64,000 bases of DNA, from the NCBI GenBank assembly GCA_020086605.1, contig JACBWW010000021.1, positions 4,008,711 through 4,072,710 on the forward strand, given 5' to 3'. The translations under genes were made by a program, and so were the position numbers. This stretch comes from Lanius collurio. Taxonomy: Eukaryota; Chordata; Aves; Passeriformes; Laniidae. Below, piece after piece: positions 21,601-36,200 of this stretch. Every line of letters begins with the position of its first letter. Positions within the stretch are counted from its first letter, which is position 1. The notes under the pieces were generated by a model. The model was not told the origin of the DNA. It made no database searches and was given only the letters and a program-made list of their open reading frames with translations.

Positions 21601-24600
21601 TGGCAAGCTTTGCTAGGCTTCTGCTCTCAGGGGAAGAAGAAAAAGCTCATCTGGAGGAACTCTTGTCTCTGTTTGCTGTGGTAAAAACAGCATTTCTTTA
21701 CAAGCTGTCTATTGGGCCTTCTATGCCATACTTCTGTACAGATGGAGTGGACAGACACTTCTGCTTATTGTATCAAACATCAGGAAACACTGGTGAAGAA
21801 CTGAGAAGTCTTAATGAGGCAAAAAGGGACCCTTCTAAAATTCTAAGTTTTGTGGGTTTGGTGGTTTTTTTTCAGTTACGGAGAGATGTATTAGTAGCAG
21901 AAACAGATTTGACTGATGTAAGTACACTGAGTGTATGAAAAAGTAGAAAACTGAAAGTTAGAATATTTATATCAAATCAATATTATATCTATATTATATC
22001 GAATCCAGCATTAGAAACATCCAGCATGCCCAAGAAACATGTTTGTACAAGGTAACCCTGTGTTCCTTACTACTGATACATTGGCTTGAGGAGGCCCTTG
22101 TGGGCAGCTGTTTTATCCAGCTTTTTGGAAAATCCGGACTGACGGCTTTCTTGTTGCTGTGGACTTTGGTTGATTGGTACAGTATAAAATAATGTAACAA
22201 GACAGAATCAGATTTCTTACTGATGCATTGTGTTGGTTAATGGTATGACAATGCTTAATCCCACCTTTTGTTGCAATCTTCCCAGTTAGGCAGTTACTTG
22301 CATCCTGAAGAAAATCTTGTGTGTCATCTTCATTCTTATATAATGCATGGCATCTGGTGTATCACTACATCCATAACTTGGACACTTTCCACTTTCAGAC
22401 AAATTATTCCTTTCACTTCTGTTTGAGTAATATGGGTATTCCAGAGGTTAAATGCTGCAATTAGCAATACTCCATTTTATACTTAACAACACTGGAACTT
22501 TAAATGAACACTGAGCAGGTTGTAAATAAGTTCATTCCTTCTGAAATTCTAGACATGGATAATATAAACAGCATTAACCTTTTCAAAACAGTGAGAATGT
22601 TACCTTTCAAAAGTACAGGTAATATTGAAAAACCTTTCTGTATCTAGTATTGAGCACTTAACACTTCAGCACGGGAGAAGATATCCTGGAATGATAATGA
22701 CTTCCATCTATTGATAATATATCATTCAACAAGAGATTGTAAACTTAATTCTGGCTACAGTGGTGAAGAAACTGTGACTGTGAACGTAATGTTTGTCCTA
22801 CATGCTCTCATAGTCTAGACTTCTTACTTGGTCATACAAATAACAGTGATCACAGTCAATAAAAGAGATCATTGCAATATGTAGAGAAGCTGTGACTTTA
22901 CAGTGATAAAAAATGCTGAGTTCATTGATTAGCTATTATATTACACTTAGAAATTATACTGTGATACAATATGTGCTGTGGTTTGTGTTCTATATGGATA
23001 TGTACCACATTTGCTGCCTATTTGCATTAGGCTTCAATGATCTATGCTTCCTAATAAAATAAATCATTCAGAAGAGCAACGAAAGAAGCACAGAGTAAAG
23101 CTTTTTTCAGCTACTAACTCAGCAGTGACAATAGAGTATATTAAGCTTCATACAGCCATTGTATCCTGAGTAAAATACTTGTGTTGGAGCTCTCAGAGTC
23201 ATCTGGCTATGAAGTTGTGTGTAAGTCTTCTCTGCAGATGTACTAATGTAAGGTTTAAATGTAAGCTGACATGCTGCTGAAGATTCTGAAATGTATTTGC
23301 ATTGACTTATGCTCTTTGTTAGGATGCATAATTAAAACAGGAAAATCTAAGCTAGATAACCTATATGAGCTAAAACCTTGGTGCTACTGAAGTTGCTACG
23401 AGATTCCCAGTGATTTGAGTGATTTTAGATGTCCATCTTTTCAATGAAGTGGAGTTGAATTTTTTTTTTTTTCTTTCTCTGTTAAGGTTTTGGAGATAAT
23501 CTTCCAGATGTTGATGTTTGCAAAGGCTTGGATTTGTACAGACAGGCTCCATCCTTCCCACTTTTTGTCTGCTTCCCTCTCATGTGATTCAAACCAGTGT
23601 GTTCTTCTATGCCAGTCAGAGCCCACAGAAGCAGCCCACTCTAGAATGAGCAAACATGGATTCTAGTTGGATTGGGGTTTAAATTGGAGTGTCCTAGACT
23701 TCCACAATGAGAACTGCATGCCTCAAGTCATGCTAGACTTCAATGAAATCTAGATGAGTAAGTCCCTTTGTCACATTTGAAGAGACCTTGACAGCTGGAA
23801 CACAGGTTCTCTCCTTTGCTGGTTTGAATGCATTTATTGCCAAAGGGAGAGAGTGCCATGTGGATAGAGTGGGAGACTGAATTGGAGTAGACATTGTTAG
23901 ACAGTAGATAACTGCTTTTTCACTCAAAACAGTGCAATAGCATACGTCTGTGAGTAGTAAAGTGTTGGAAAATAAGTTAAATGTTCTTGGTGATGAGCCA
24001 GAAATACATGTGTTAAACATGTCAAAATAACCAAGATATCTCATTTGTTAGACACAACTGTTCTGTTGGTGCTGATCTCACTGGTTGCAAGGCAGCTGCT
24101 GTCTCTTGTACAGAGATCGTTATGTGCTGGGCAACTGTAAAGAAAGTAGCTCATTGGCAGATAGTTTGGGTGTTCAAGTTGTTGAACACATTCTTCATAC
24201 ATTCTGCAGAGTATCATTTGAGTATTTTTAGAGTTATTTAAAGGCAAAATTGCTTCGGAGATGTGAAGGATCCTTTGTCTTTGTTGTTAGGATTGTTTTT
24301 GAAATTGCACGAATGTGTGTATCATTGATGCTTACAGAAGAAACCAAAAAGGAACCACAGGTGGTCTGAGAAAGTTGTATTATTTGCTCTTTCTTCTTTG
24401 TTGGTATTGAACTTTTGCCCTTGCTTGTGGATGTTGGCTGTGGCTCACTCAGGGATTAACCAGAGGCTGTGTCAGGAAAGTAATAGATGTAGGTGTGCTC
24501 AGGGCAGTTTCCAAATTCAATCAATGTATGTTGCAATCTAAGATTAGTCACTTTTCACATTTTCACACCTTCCATCAGCGCCTCACTTCAACAAACTTTG

Positions 24601-27600
24601 CTGTGTTGCAGGGAAAAACTAGCCTTTTGATAATGTGTGTCTCAATATGTGATCTGTGAATGTGTTTGATGTCTTTCAGTGTAACAGATGAGTGTCAATT
24701 ATAAAGATTCTCATGCTAAGAATATTTAGTGTAAGATGTCTGGGGACCTTTACTACTGACTTGCTCTCATTTTTTATTCCAGAGACACCTTCTTATAAAC
24801 TACACTTGTCAAATTCTTTCAAATTGGTATTCAGAGGAGACCGTAAGATAAAAAGCTGTGCCTTGAAGAGGATCATCCCTTCATGACCTACATTTTAACA
24901 GGAGCAAAAGTGAAAGAAAAACACTTAGTTGCATTAGATATCTGGTAATGAGCTGACAAAGGTGTTAGGGTAGCCAGGTGCTGTTTATCTCATCTGTACT
25001 GTGTATTAAGTGTAGGGCAGCTGCAGAGAGTGAGCAGTCTTGCATAGTTTTAGAGGTGTGAGAACTGTTATGAGAAGCCAAATGCTTAATTTCCCTTCCC
25101 ATAGTCTGCTGTGGAGACTCTCAATTTCCCCACCCTTTGTTTCCAAGCTGCAGTGTATTCTGTTGTTATGTAAGGAAGAGATTGTCAGCATTGCTTGTGG
25201 CTTCAGTGTCTGGCCCACAGAAGGCAGGCACAGACAGCTTTTTCCTTTTCCCAACCTCTACAGTGGGGAAGAGCTACAGGGGGGCTGTTGCTCAAGTGGT
25301 ATCAGTTATTGGTGTAAAGCTGAAGTGGCAAAGCTGTGTTTTGTGGAGAGGCTGAGAAGAGAGCTGTGGCACTGTCAGTGCAGGCACCCATCAGCATGGA
25401 GAAAAATAGTTCTAGCACATGGAATGTGAAATTCGGTGGGATTTTATTTTCCTGGCTCTTTTAAAAGCATTTTTTATTGCTCTCATTTCAATTCAATCAG
25501 CAGATGAGAGAATCCATAACTTGTCTGCCACTAACACAGACTTTCATTGACCAACACTTTCACCTGTAACAGTCACAGGTCAGGTTTATTTACTTTTATT
25601 TTTTAAACTAGTTTGTCTTATGTTCTAGGGAGAAATCATGCTACTGTTTTGGGGTCTTTTTTATTGCTCATTAGACCTATAGCATGTGTGGAATTTGTGA
25701 TAGATAAAGCATACTGAAAGTAGGGGGGTTTTGTGAGCCTATGTGCTAAATATATAATATCTCTTTGAAATAGTCATTGATTTAGAGGAGTCTCATGCTC
25801 TTGATTCCGTCATACACATTTGCTTCAGAATGTTATCAATTCAGTGATTCCTAATCAGAAGCATTTGGATATCTACAAGACTGCCAAGTTTTGGCTTTTG
25901 GTCTTGCAGCATTTTATTTTTTAAAATGACAGTTTACAGTACATCTAGAAATCTTGTAAAACTTTAAGTAGGTTCTTGGAAATTGTCTTTAGCATCTCAA
26001 ATAAAAATTATTTCAAAATTTTGGATGAAATTTTTTCATCTCTTTTGGACAAAGCTTTCAAAGGCTTATTTCCTTAACTGTTCAAAAGACAGTTTCGTGA
26101 TGTGCTCAAGACTACTTCTTTCATAAAGCCTTTTTTCAGAAGGCTTTACAGAATGTTCTAGAGATTAACTTGGTGATTATAACTATTCCTCTTGTTCTAA
26201 TTCTGGACTAAAGTAGTATGATGTCAGATGCTGGTGGAATTTTCTTTGTTCGAGCGTTGTGTGATGACATCAGTCTTCACATCAGAGAGAATTTGAGCTT
26301 AGTGGTACAACACATTCTTGGCAGGAGTTGTGATACTGGGATCAAGATTTTGGCAAGGGCCAACTCCAGGATGATCTTCTGGAAATGATTCCTGGAAAAT
26401 TTGCATCTACTTTCAGATCTGAGAAATGATTGGCTGCATTGGTAGCAAATTGTATTATTTCATTCCTAGGAGGAGCCTGGAAAGGCCATGGATTCTTGCA
26501 GCTGCATCTAAAACTTTAGACCCACTTCTTGTCATACAGAGGTGAAGGAACTGGTGATTTTTGTGCCTTCAACAGAGATAAGGATCAAACCAGCTCAAAG
26601 TTTGTAATTTTGGTCTTCCTATTTTTACCTCTCTGAGACTGTTGAGAAGGGGAGGAAGAGTGGGTGGCAAGAATAGAGGAGTTTGGGCTATGAGATAGGG
26701 AGGGACTGCAACGGCAGTCTGAAATTCAGAAATAAGCTTTTTTGAAGGGCTCCTCTAGAACATGGAGAATTTGTCAAACCAGCTGGCTCTGGTGCACAGT
26801 GCTGTGGAGTGGAGGGAGGCCTACAGTGCTGCAGAGGAGTGAAGGAGAGCTAGACACAAGCATGAGTGAGCTGCGAGCCAGGATTGCAACTTTGATTTCA
26901 AGTCTGTAGAGTTTGGCAGGTCTCTGTAATTTTGAGTGAGAAATATGTGCACCCCAACCTCAGTGAACATTTGTCTTTTTCTCATAACATTCTTTAACTG
27001 TTCTCTTTGGTTGCTCTCCCAGTGCATTCCAGAAGGCAGCTTTCTGCAGGCTGTCTTTAAAGAGGATGCCTCTGGCCTGTGTCAGCTCAGGGATTTACAT
27101 CACTACTGAGTATTTGGTACTCCTTTAGTTACTTTAGGAATACCTGGCGATCACTGTATAAAAGGACACAGAGTAGCTGTATCAGATGAATTCCTGTCTC
27201 AGTTTAGAAAAGGTAGGTCCTTTACGAGCAGTGCTGACAATCTTTGCTATGTGAGGTTTCTTTCCTGGTCCTCTACCAGACATATTCCCTGACTCTCACA
27301 GTATTGCCTCTTATGAAAACCAGTAAGTGTTCAAACTTTCATGCAAGTCTGTGACCCCCATCATCTTTATGTTCTCTAGAGGAGCATTATTTTCTCACTG
27401 CTTATAAAGGGTTAATACATTTCTTGAAAAGTATTTTCATAGTTCTGTTCTGTGTTAGAGTGGGTAAGCTCAAGAGAAATTCAAGCTAGATCAATTTTCT
27501 GTTGGGGCAGCAGCTTGATCCCATCTGCTGCTTTTGCTGAAAAGATGGCATAGCTGGATAGAGTCCCCCCAGTCCTAATTTGAAAAGCAATGCAAGTGGA

Positions 27601-30600
27601 TGAGAAGTTGTGAGTGACAGCAGCTAGCTGTCAACAGACATCTTTCCTTGGTGCTCTTCAGATATGAGCAGAAAACGTTCTGTTGGTAAATGCCATGCAC
27701 ATGTAAATTTGTTCTACTGTTCCCTTTCTAGATAGGTAGCAGGAAAGTCTCCAGCTGAGACACCTATTCCCCTTTGGTGGGAGAAGTTCATGGTTTGAGC
27801 TGCCTTGTATTACTGTCTAAGGACAGAACAGGACTACTCATCTCTTAATGTGGACTGCGAGATCCTTCCCTAATCTGCCAGCATTGCTCAGTGTCTCCTT
27901 CATGCATGAGATTTAAGAGGATGGTCTGCTATCTCAGGCTTTGCCAAGATTGTTACATTGCTAACCTTAAACCAAACCTGTGCAAATCAAAGGCATCCTA
28001 TCTGAAAAGACTGAGTGATGTGGTGGCTTGGAAAATCAGAGACAAACGTGAAGAATCTTCAAACTGGCCTAAAATGTTTCTTAAACAGACCATTTACTTT
28101 ATAGAAAATATTGCTGTTACTCCATTATGCCTCTTCAAATATTAAAAAATAAAAAGATATTTTCTCTGGCAGGACTTGAGCTTTAGGCTATAGATCAAAC
28201 AGGTTCATAAGTTTTTCTGGCCTCTTTTTTTTTTTAATTTTTTTTTGATTGATTTCTTTTTATTCTCATCAACATCTACTCATGTTGTATTTCAGTGTGG
28301 TCTGGCCAACAGTCTTGATATGGAGACAAAAATCTTTAGTCTTGTTTAACCAAGCTGGTAAGAACGCTATATTTTCATCCTGAAGTGGGGGGCTCTCCTT
28401 GCAATATGTTTTGTCTCAAGATTTTCAGAAATTTCTACACGAAATAAGTATTTAAATGCTACTTCATTGGCATTGATCTCTCTTTGAACTCTTTCTCTGG
28501 AGCTGAAACTAAAATCAATGACCAACATGTAGCAATCTTAATCCTCATTTTTCTGATGTACCTGCATGTGGGATTACAAGCAGTTACTTAAAGAATGTGG
28601 CTGTTGGGTTTGTTACTCCATAACTTTGTCCTTACAGCTGTACAGCTGGAGAATGCAGCTGGTTTTTGCATTGATGAAATCTGGCTGACTCTGCAGCAGC
28701 ATCCAGACCTTTTTGGACACTGTGATAAAAATACAACACTGCCAGTGCTCTGTTTTTATTATTAGTGGAGGTGCAAGTGCTAAAAATATGTCTTGCTTTC
28801 ACAAGAATCTAAGCACAGACAATGCTGCAGAGAGCTCCTTTCTGTCTGTGTCTGGTTTGCTTGATCCATATCTGGAATTCAAATGGGCCAGGAGGTTTCC
28901 ACATAAATCTTTGAGATTTCTATGTTCCCTTCACTCTCAGCTTTGATATTCTTTCTTTAAAGAAAGTTAGGCCTAAATTATTTTAGTATCAAAGAAAACC
29001 TCAAGTATGTGAATCTGGATGTCAGTGATGCAGACAGAAGTTTGCACAGAGCTTGTAACAATGGTGGGAGGTGTGAACTACTGCCTTTGCCTCTATTGAG
29101 TGTTAGCTCAGATATTTAGCAGAGTTCTCTGATTGTGTATATTAAGTATTTAATTCCTTTAAAAGAGTGAAAATACTAGAAACAGCAGAGCTTTATTTGT
29201 TGGCATGTTATGTTGATGGCTCAAGTTAGTGGCATTTGGGAATTGTTTCTGGTTGTTGGTGTTACAAAGGAAAAGTCCAACACTAAACTTCATCAGGATA
29301 GGAACCAAAGAGTGGGGATTTTAGATTTTTAGCATCTCTGAGGTATAGTTTATTCTGCAGGTAGAAAACCTGTCACACTTCATCCACATTCCTACTCTAA
29401 CATTAAACAGAAAAGCATTAAAATGCTTCCAAGTTTGAAATGAGGCATTTCTTCCAGGAATCCTGAAATCAGGAGTGGTTGGTTGGGTTGGGTTTTTTCA
29501 CCCTGGTGCCTGTTGCTTTCAATCCTTTTTGCTTTAATAAACTGTCTTGAACCTGATCAGACAGGACCATCTATACTTATGCATTTGTGGATGTCCAAGG
29601 TGAGGAAGGAAAAAATTACATCCACTTCCCCTTGTTTGGGTCCTGTGCTGCAGTTGATTCTTCAGTTTAATTAAGTTAATGACTCACTGGATAACTCACT
29701 GCAATTGATCCTTTTTTTCCAGTATGAAACTTTTCTACACTGGAAAAGTTCTTTCCTGATGATATTCCTTACCAAAAAAAAAAGGCATTTAGCAGGTTAG
29801 GGCACTACTATGTTGTATGCATATATCCAGTATGTGTTCCATAAAGCTGATTACCCAAAGCAGAGTTTGAATTCAGGAAAGAAATTTTAACTGTAGAATG
29901 GATGTTAAGTACTTTCCTAAAACTCAAAACCAGTCCTGCATCCAGTTTGTCTTTGCAAGAATAGAACAACAACAACAAAAAGCAAAGCAGAACCGCTTTT
30001 TGATATACGTGGTAAACATGGATGATACAGATTTATTCTACTCCTTTTCAGATCTGAAACCACAAGAGAGAGAATACTCTCTTCTTTGGTGGGATTGGAG
30101 AGCAGTTTGTTTCCTTAAACTTACTGACAGTACTTGAGAAAATGATTTGTTTTGTTTTGTTTAGAACCAGGGGCCAAGCAGTTGCAGAGTTTAACAACCC
30201 AAGACAGGGTTATTAAACAGACATATAGGCCATGTAGGACACTGGAACAAACTCAGAAAACCTTCTGAAAGAAAGAGGAAAACTAGTTTTGCAATGGGAC
30301 ATTAGACCACACAGTAGGCAAAAAACTATGACATGTCTCTTGGAAGCCATTGCAATTTTCTTTCAGGCAAGTATGAGGACTCTGATGTGTAGACTTCCAC
30401 CATTCTACAGTTCTTTCATTGGATTGTGAATCATTCTATTTGCCATCTCTTTTACCTCACTGTGATTTATAAATCTCTTTTATTTGAAATCCATAACCAG
30501 ATTTAAAGCTACATCTTCAGTGAAACAACTAATGAGGATAGAAGAAAAGCTTACATTTGTACACCTAAATACTGCAGTTCTCATGCCACAGTTGTTTGAG

Positions 30601-31340
30601 CCTGGCAACTGGATGGAAAAGGCAGAACTGCAGCTTTTGTCTTGAGGATGATTTGCTTCACAGGATTCTCCTGCGTTTACTGTTGATTTTCAACTCTTTC
30701 CAAATTCTTTATTCCAGAGCTTCCACCTGAAAAGTTCCAAGCAAATTTTCAAGAACTGTTAAATACGTTTATATAGCTTCTCAGGAGGCTTCAAGAAATA
30801 AATGAGATTGATTTATTGTCCCATTTGGACAACTAGCAAATGAGTAAATTGTGCCAGTTCCAGGAGATGAGGAAAAGGTAAAGTAGCATCATAGTGACCC
30901 TAAACCCTTTATCTAAATGTATGTGTGAGAACCTGTAATCTTCATAAAGGTCCTGCCCCAAAAGTACTAGACTTTTCTTTATCCTGCAAAAACAGTAAGA
31001 TTGGATACTGGAAGTGCGAAGAAAAAAAAAAAGGCAAAGCCAGTCCTGAAATTTTGAGACTGGTTCCATAGATCTTTAAAATTCTGTTTGTTAGTTTTCT
31101 TTTTCCCTGCAATAGAAAGTTTCAGAGATACCCTGTTGTATTTTCCCTCTTACAGGACATGAAATTCACTACATAATATTTATACCATATAAACCTATTT
31201 ATTTATTCCCCCCCCCCTTTCAAAAATTGCTCACGTGATTGCTGTTATTTACAAAAAACAAATATTTATTTCCTCTTACCTTGCAGAATTTCAAGAAAAA
31301 GTTTGTTCTGTTTGTTTACTCTGTGCCTCGGGGAGCCTTC
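18691..31340. other. Intergenic gene-poor block, nothing recognised
   Basis: About 12.6 kb of AT-rich unique-looking sequence. Open frames up to 129 codons occur on both strands (for example 21597-21938 and 25040-25429), but none has recognisable similarity, splice context or coding-like composition. Poly(T) and poly(A) runs of 10-12 bases are scattered. No tRNA, rRNA or further CR1 was recognised. Regulatory elements may exist but cannot be called without cross-species alignment. Confidence 0.6.
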
Positions 31341-31412
31341 AGAAAGTTGTTTGGGGTTTTGTGGTTGTGGTTGGGTTTTTTGTTTGGTTAGTTTGGTTTG
31401 GTTGGTTTTTCT
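31341..31412. repeat. T/G-rich low-complexity tract
   Basis: A run of TTTGG/GGTTT-type words (GTTTGGTTAGTTTGGTTTGG and neighbours) almost free of A and C on the + strand. It looks like a degenerate simple repeat and resembles the tract at 39830-39942. Confidence 0.8.
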
Positions 31413-33094
31413 TAATGAAGTGAAAAAAGAAGAAAACGTGTGAAAGAAGAAAAGTGGAGTGTAAAGGAATCTATTTTTAAGAAGTTAGAAATGTTTTTCT
31501 CTTGACTCTTAAATTATTCTTTCAGCTTTTCTCTTTAAAAGCATAAATACATATGCAGGGACGCTCTGCTGTGTTTAATACTGTATAGTAATGTCTTTTC
31601 CATGTCTTTCCATAAGTTCTGCTATCTTATAAAACTTGAGATATTTTACAGGGTGGGGGGAGTAAGAATCAGAATAAAAAAACATGCTAGATACTGGTTG
31701 GAGTTTTTTTGTTACACTTGGAACATTTTGTCCAATATCAGGCATGTCTGTAATTTCACTATCTGCTGCCTGGGCAACGGCAGGTACTCTGAGAATCTTG
31801 ACTCTGTTCAGGAGGAAGCTGTGTAAGAGCACTGGGAGCAGGGCTAAAGGCAGCCTGGGAGCACAGCACGTAGGACCAAAACATCAGAAAGCTTTTGGAA
31901 CTCCCCCTTGGAAGGGCTGGCATACTCCAGAAGCTAGACTTGTAGATGAAATATGACTCGGAGCACTGATCTCAGTAAAAATCAAGGAAATGGAAAATAA
32001 ATTATGTGGAAGACTAATGTGTAATTAAAATTGTAAGTTGGTTTTTTTTCAACAAAACATTGTTCTTAGAGACAAGTAATAGTTCAGGTAACTGCTGAAG
32101 ATTTACAGAGCATTTTTCTTGGCAATGGGTAGTAGGTTATTATTGTTATTCTCAAGCATAGTGACAGTTGTTCATAACAGCAACAGTCCTTTTGCAACTA
32201 CTTCTGTTGTTGCTTGGGCAGGATCAGATTGGACAAGCATTAGAGAAGAAATGGAGAGAGACAAAAAAACTTACTTAATTCTGTCTGGCATTCCCCTCAA
32301 AGTGATCCACAAGAAGGTAAAGAATTTTTTTCTTCCATTTGAAGTATCCTACAGATTAAGAGCCAAATCCAGTCATACATAATGGTGGAACTTGTTCTTT
32401 AAATATCTGTAAAACTCTTGATAGTCTCCCAGAAGTTTTAAAGGAATAATCGTGAACATGTGGAGACTGTAAGTCGAGTAAACTCTGGTGAACCTACCAA
32501 CATTCTTGACTGCTGCAGGTACTGGTATGAGGCATCCCAGAAGCTCTGTTAGTAACATATCTGGGGCTTGGCTGTCAGGCAATATCAGCTGTGCTTCCTT
32601 CTCCTACACTGCCAGTTGTTCCACACCTGAATTTTCACAGTGTTTAGACTTTCATTTCCAAAATCAGTGAATTACTCTTACTTGCTCTAATATCTTGACT
32701 AGGATTACACACTAATTACTTGGCCAAGATGAGAGGAGAGCTGAGTATTTTGGCTCATTAACCCACACTCTAATCTTTACACTGTTCTTGCCACTTCTAC
32801 TAATAATTACCAAATCTTCATATTTATCAAAGTCCTCAGGTAGGATTATACTTGGAGATCTTGTATAGAGATACAAGTATTTGGTACTGTTGATGCAGTT
32901 CCCAAGGATGTGATGACACTTTGTTGAAAGAAAATTATAATTTTATATTAATATCTGAAAAAAAAATTGTTGTATTTCCAATCCAGATCAGCTAGATAAT
33001 GGTAGTTTTCCCATTCTGAGGAAGCAGTAGTTCATGTGGGATAGCAAAGCTGGAAAGAACTTCCTTGAACTCAGCTCATTCCAAGGACTCACTT
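31413..33094. other. Intergenic, nothing recognised
   Basis: AT-rich sequence with short open frames only (for example 31575-31832 and 32119-32382). No repeat family or gene was recognised. Confidence 0.6.
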
Positions 33095-33235
33095 GAATGG
33101 TGGATACTGGTTGTTTTTCTGTCACCCTGGGAACAAGTCTCTGAGCAACCTGTCCAGGGTCAGTCAGCTGGGCTTTGAACAAGTGTTGCACCAGATGATG
33201 TCCTGAGATCTGTTATTTTCTATTGTTAATAGGAG
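33095..33235 (+). mobile_element. Probable ancient CR1 3' fragment
   Basis: The + strand reads AGCAACCTGTCCAGGGTCAG, then CTGGGCTTTGAACAAGTG, then ACCAGATGATGTCCTGAGATC. These resemble the CR1 phrases for the 'gggctttgagcaacctg' block and the 'ctagatgatctcc-gaggt' block in the same order, but with many changes and no clear ATTCTATG tail. I infer an old degraded copy. A chance or partial match remains possible. Confidence 0.35.
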
Positions 33236-36200
33236 CAGAATTAGATTTCCAGTGGTATTGTCCATTCTTATAGTTCCTCTTATTAGTCCTCTTCAACAAA
33301 AAATTGCTTTCAAGATTTTAAAGTATTTAGGCAGTTCTAAGCTATTTTTGTCTTGAAACAAACAATCTTTTTGTCTGTGTTTCCCTGAAATAACATTAAC
33401 TTATCTATTAGGAATGGATTTTGAAAATGTATCATTAACTGAGTTTCATTAATTTCACCATGATTATTTATTATTGTTATTTGTAGTTGAAAATAACCAA
33501 GCAGCTGTGACAAATTTGGGCAAGGAAATTGACTTTCTTTTGTTCTCCATGTGTGTTGCTTTTGGTTTTTTAACTTTTTTTTTTTTTTTTTTTTAATCTG
33601 TCATGCTTTTCTTAATACAATGTTGTATACTGAAGAAAGAAAGATTTGTAAGAGAACTTCCAGATCAAGCTCAAAGGTTGAGAGGCTTCAGGTTTTCTCA
33701 CTATCACATACAGGTCTTGCACTGATAACTTAGGGTCGCTCATGGGTTTCAGACTGGTGCAAAGCAGTGATACCTTGATAACTGCCAATCAGTGTTTTTG
33801 CTGAGCTAAAATATCAGAGGAGCACAAGTGTAACTATGGGAGCTTTGGAACATATCAGCACATTTATTTCAGGTACAAACTACAACCTTATCTTCACATG
33901 ACATCACTGGATTCTGCTAAAACTATCACCATGTCAGTACTGTGAAGGTAAGAAGCAAGGCTTTTATTTCAGTAGCTGTATTCCAACCTGTTCAGAATCT
34001 ACTAGGACCAGTGAGATGGAATTAATAATTGTAGTTGTAGAATCATTGTCTGTAGCGGTGATTTCAGTTTTGCTTATACAAACAAATCACAACACCAGTT
34101 TTAGAAGTTTAGGGGGTTTCTTCATTTAATTTCTATGGCTGAGGATGTGAATGTGGATTGGCTCTTACACCCAAGCACATTTTCAGACATTTTGCATACT
34201 TAGAAGGCTTTGACTTCTAATCCAAAGGAATTTTTATATGATTTTAGAACTAAGATGACCATAGCATATTACATTAATAAAAGAAAAGGAGAAATGTAAT
34301 TTAAAATATCTTCCATGCTCACGTATGGCCTTATCAACACCATCAACAGAAATGCACAGATTTAAACCATTGAGAAATCTGACCTCCTATTTCATTGACT
34401 TCTTTTCAAGCCTTTCAACAGTGGGAGACAACATGAGTTCAAGTCAAAAATATTCCCATGGGTTCTGTGGCAAATTGTCTTTTCCTAGTGTTATGAATGA
34501 CACAAGTTTAATATCTGGCAAGAAAAAGTACATGTTTATACTAGGAAAATTATCTCTTGCTGATATTAAATGTCAGCAGTATTGCAGCAGAATCTAAGAT
34601 GAATGTGGGTTTGCTGCCAGCATATACAAGGACAAAATGTTCAGAATAATTTTGGGAAGTGGCATTAATCTGGCACAGTCTGCACTTAGCTTGCAGTCAC
34701 ATCTATCCTAACCAGCAATAAGTAAGTTCTCTGATGTAAACAAGGATAAAGAGAAGAAAATTATCTGAAGTTATAGGAGTAAAGCAGGACAAGTGTTGAT
34801 GCAGAGTCCAGTTGCTTAATAACAAACCAGTGAAGCAGCTGCTGAGAGGGAGTGATTGCCCTCCCAGAGCTTTCTGGGAGTCTGCACACACCTTCACACA
34901 TTCTGAAGTGCTGTGGATAATAGATCACTAGGTGTAGTTTTCCAAGCTGTTAAAATGGTCATATTCAAATTTCACCTAAGTTGTGAAGAATGGTGCTATA
35001 TTTTGACAATTTGAATGCAAACCGTAGTGTATTATATTTTACATAAATGCTGCATAGTAAGAGAAACAGAATGAAGATCCTCTCATGAACAGGATGCAGA
35101 CAACTGGCCCTGAATAGAAACTGGTGGTTAAAGGACTATCTCAGGATTAGTGCAGATGGCTCTTGTAGACTTGATATTTTGGAGAAACTCGAGGAAGAAT
35201 GTTGAATGGGGCAGAGGTTTGGCATAGAAGTTTCAAAATGCTTTGTGAAATGCACAGCATTAGAGAAAACTGCAAAAGACTTGCATATATAAAATGAAGT
35301 CACAGGGCACCATGGTAAGACGTGGAACAAGTGTCAAATGCTCAATATCATGCAGTGGAAGGAATAACTTTAACCAATTGTGGAAATTGGCTGTAAAACA
35401 GGAAAAAGATGAAGTACCATTGACTCAATGAGAATAATGAAATTATTTGTTCCATGTTAAGCGGCAATCAGAGAAGCAAATTACCTGTGTAGATGTTTAA
35501 AGAAAGAGTCAGAAAGTAATACTAAGATTGTAAAGTTTTAAGTTTGCTGCAGCCACACCCATGCATTATGAGGAAATTAAAGGGGACCAAAGTGACCTCA
35601 AGCCTCAGAAAGACACATGTAAGAGGGAAATAGGACTGTGACTGTTGAAGAGAGAAGGCCTGACTGGTGTGTTTGTACTGGTGTGCTCTGAAACAGCCCA
35701 CCTGTGTTTCTTTTCACCTTCTCTATAACACACAAGCAAGAACATTCTTGTAGATTGGAAAGCATTGCTTTTAGAATGACTTTTTTCTTCTTTTTTTGTG
35801 CCAGAGCAATAAACTAATGAACAGTAAAATTTGTCACTGTCAGATGTCAGTGAAGCCAAAAGAAATGCCTCTCTCCAAAGCAGTACCATTAGTCAAAGTA
35901 GGAGGAAAAATAATAGCAGATCTGGCTGGACTAATAGCCTAATTTACAATAGCAATTCCTGAATTTCAAAATCCCATTTGAAGTGCAATGTGATGACATT
36001 TCTATTAGCATTATATACAAATAGCACTCCTGGTCAAACTTCCCTAAATTTACTGCACGTATCAAGTATTTGTTTAGGGGTATTTCCTAGCCCATTCAAT
36101 ACACTGCCAGTTCTTACCAAAAGACCATAATATCAAAATGTTTGTCTTTAAAAAGCAGGTATCTTCCTTTAAACAGTATTCCCTTAAACTCTACAAAGCA

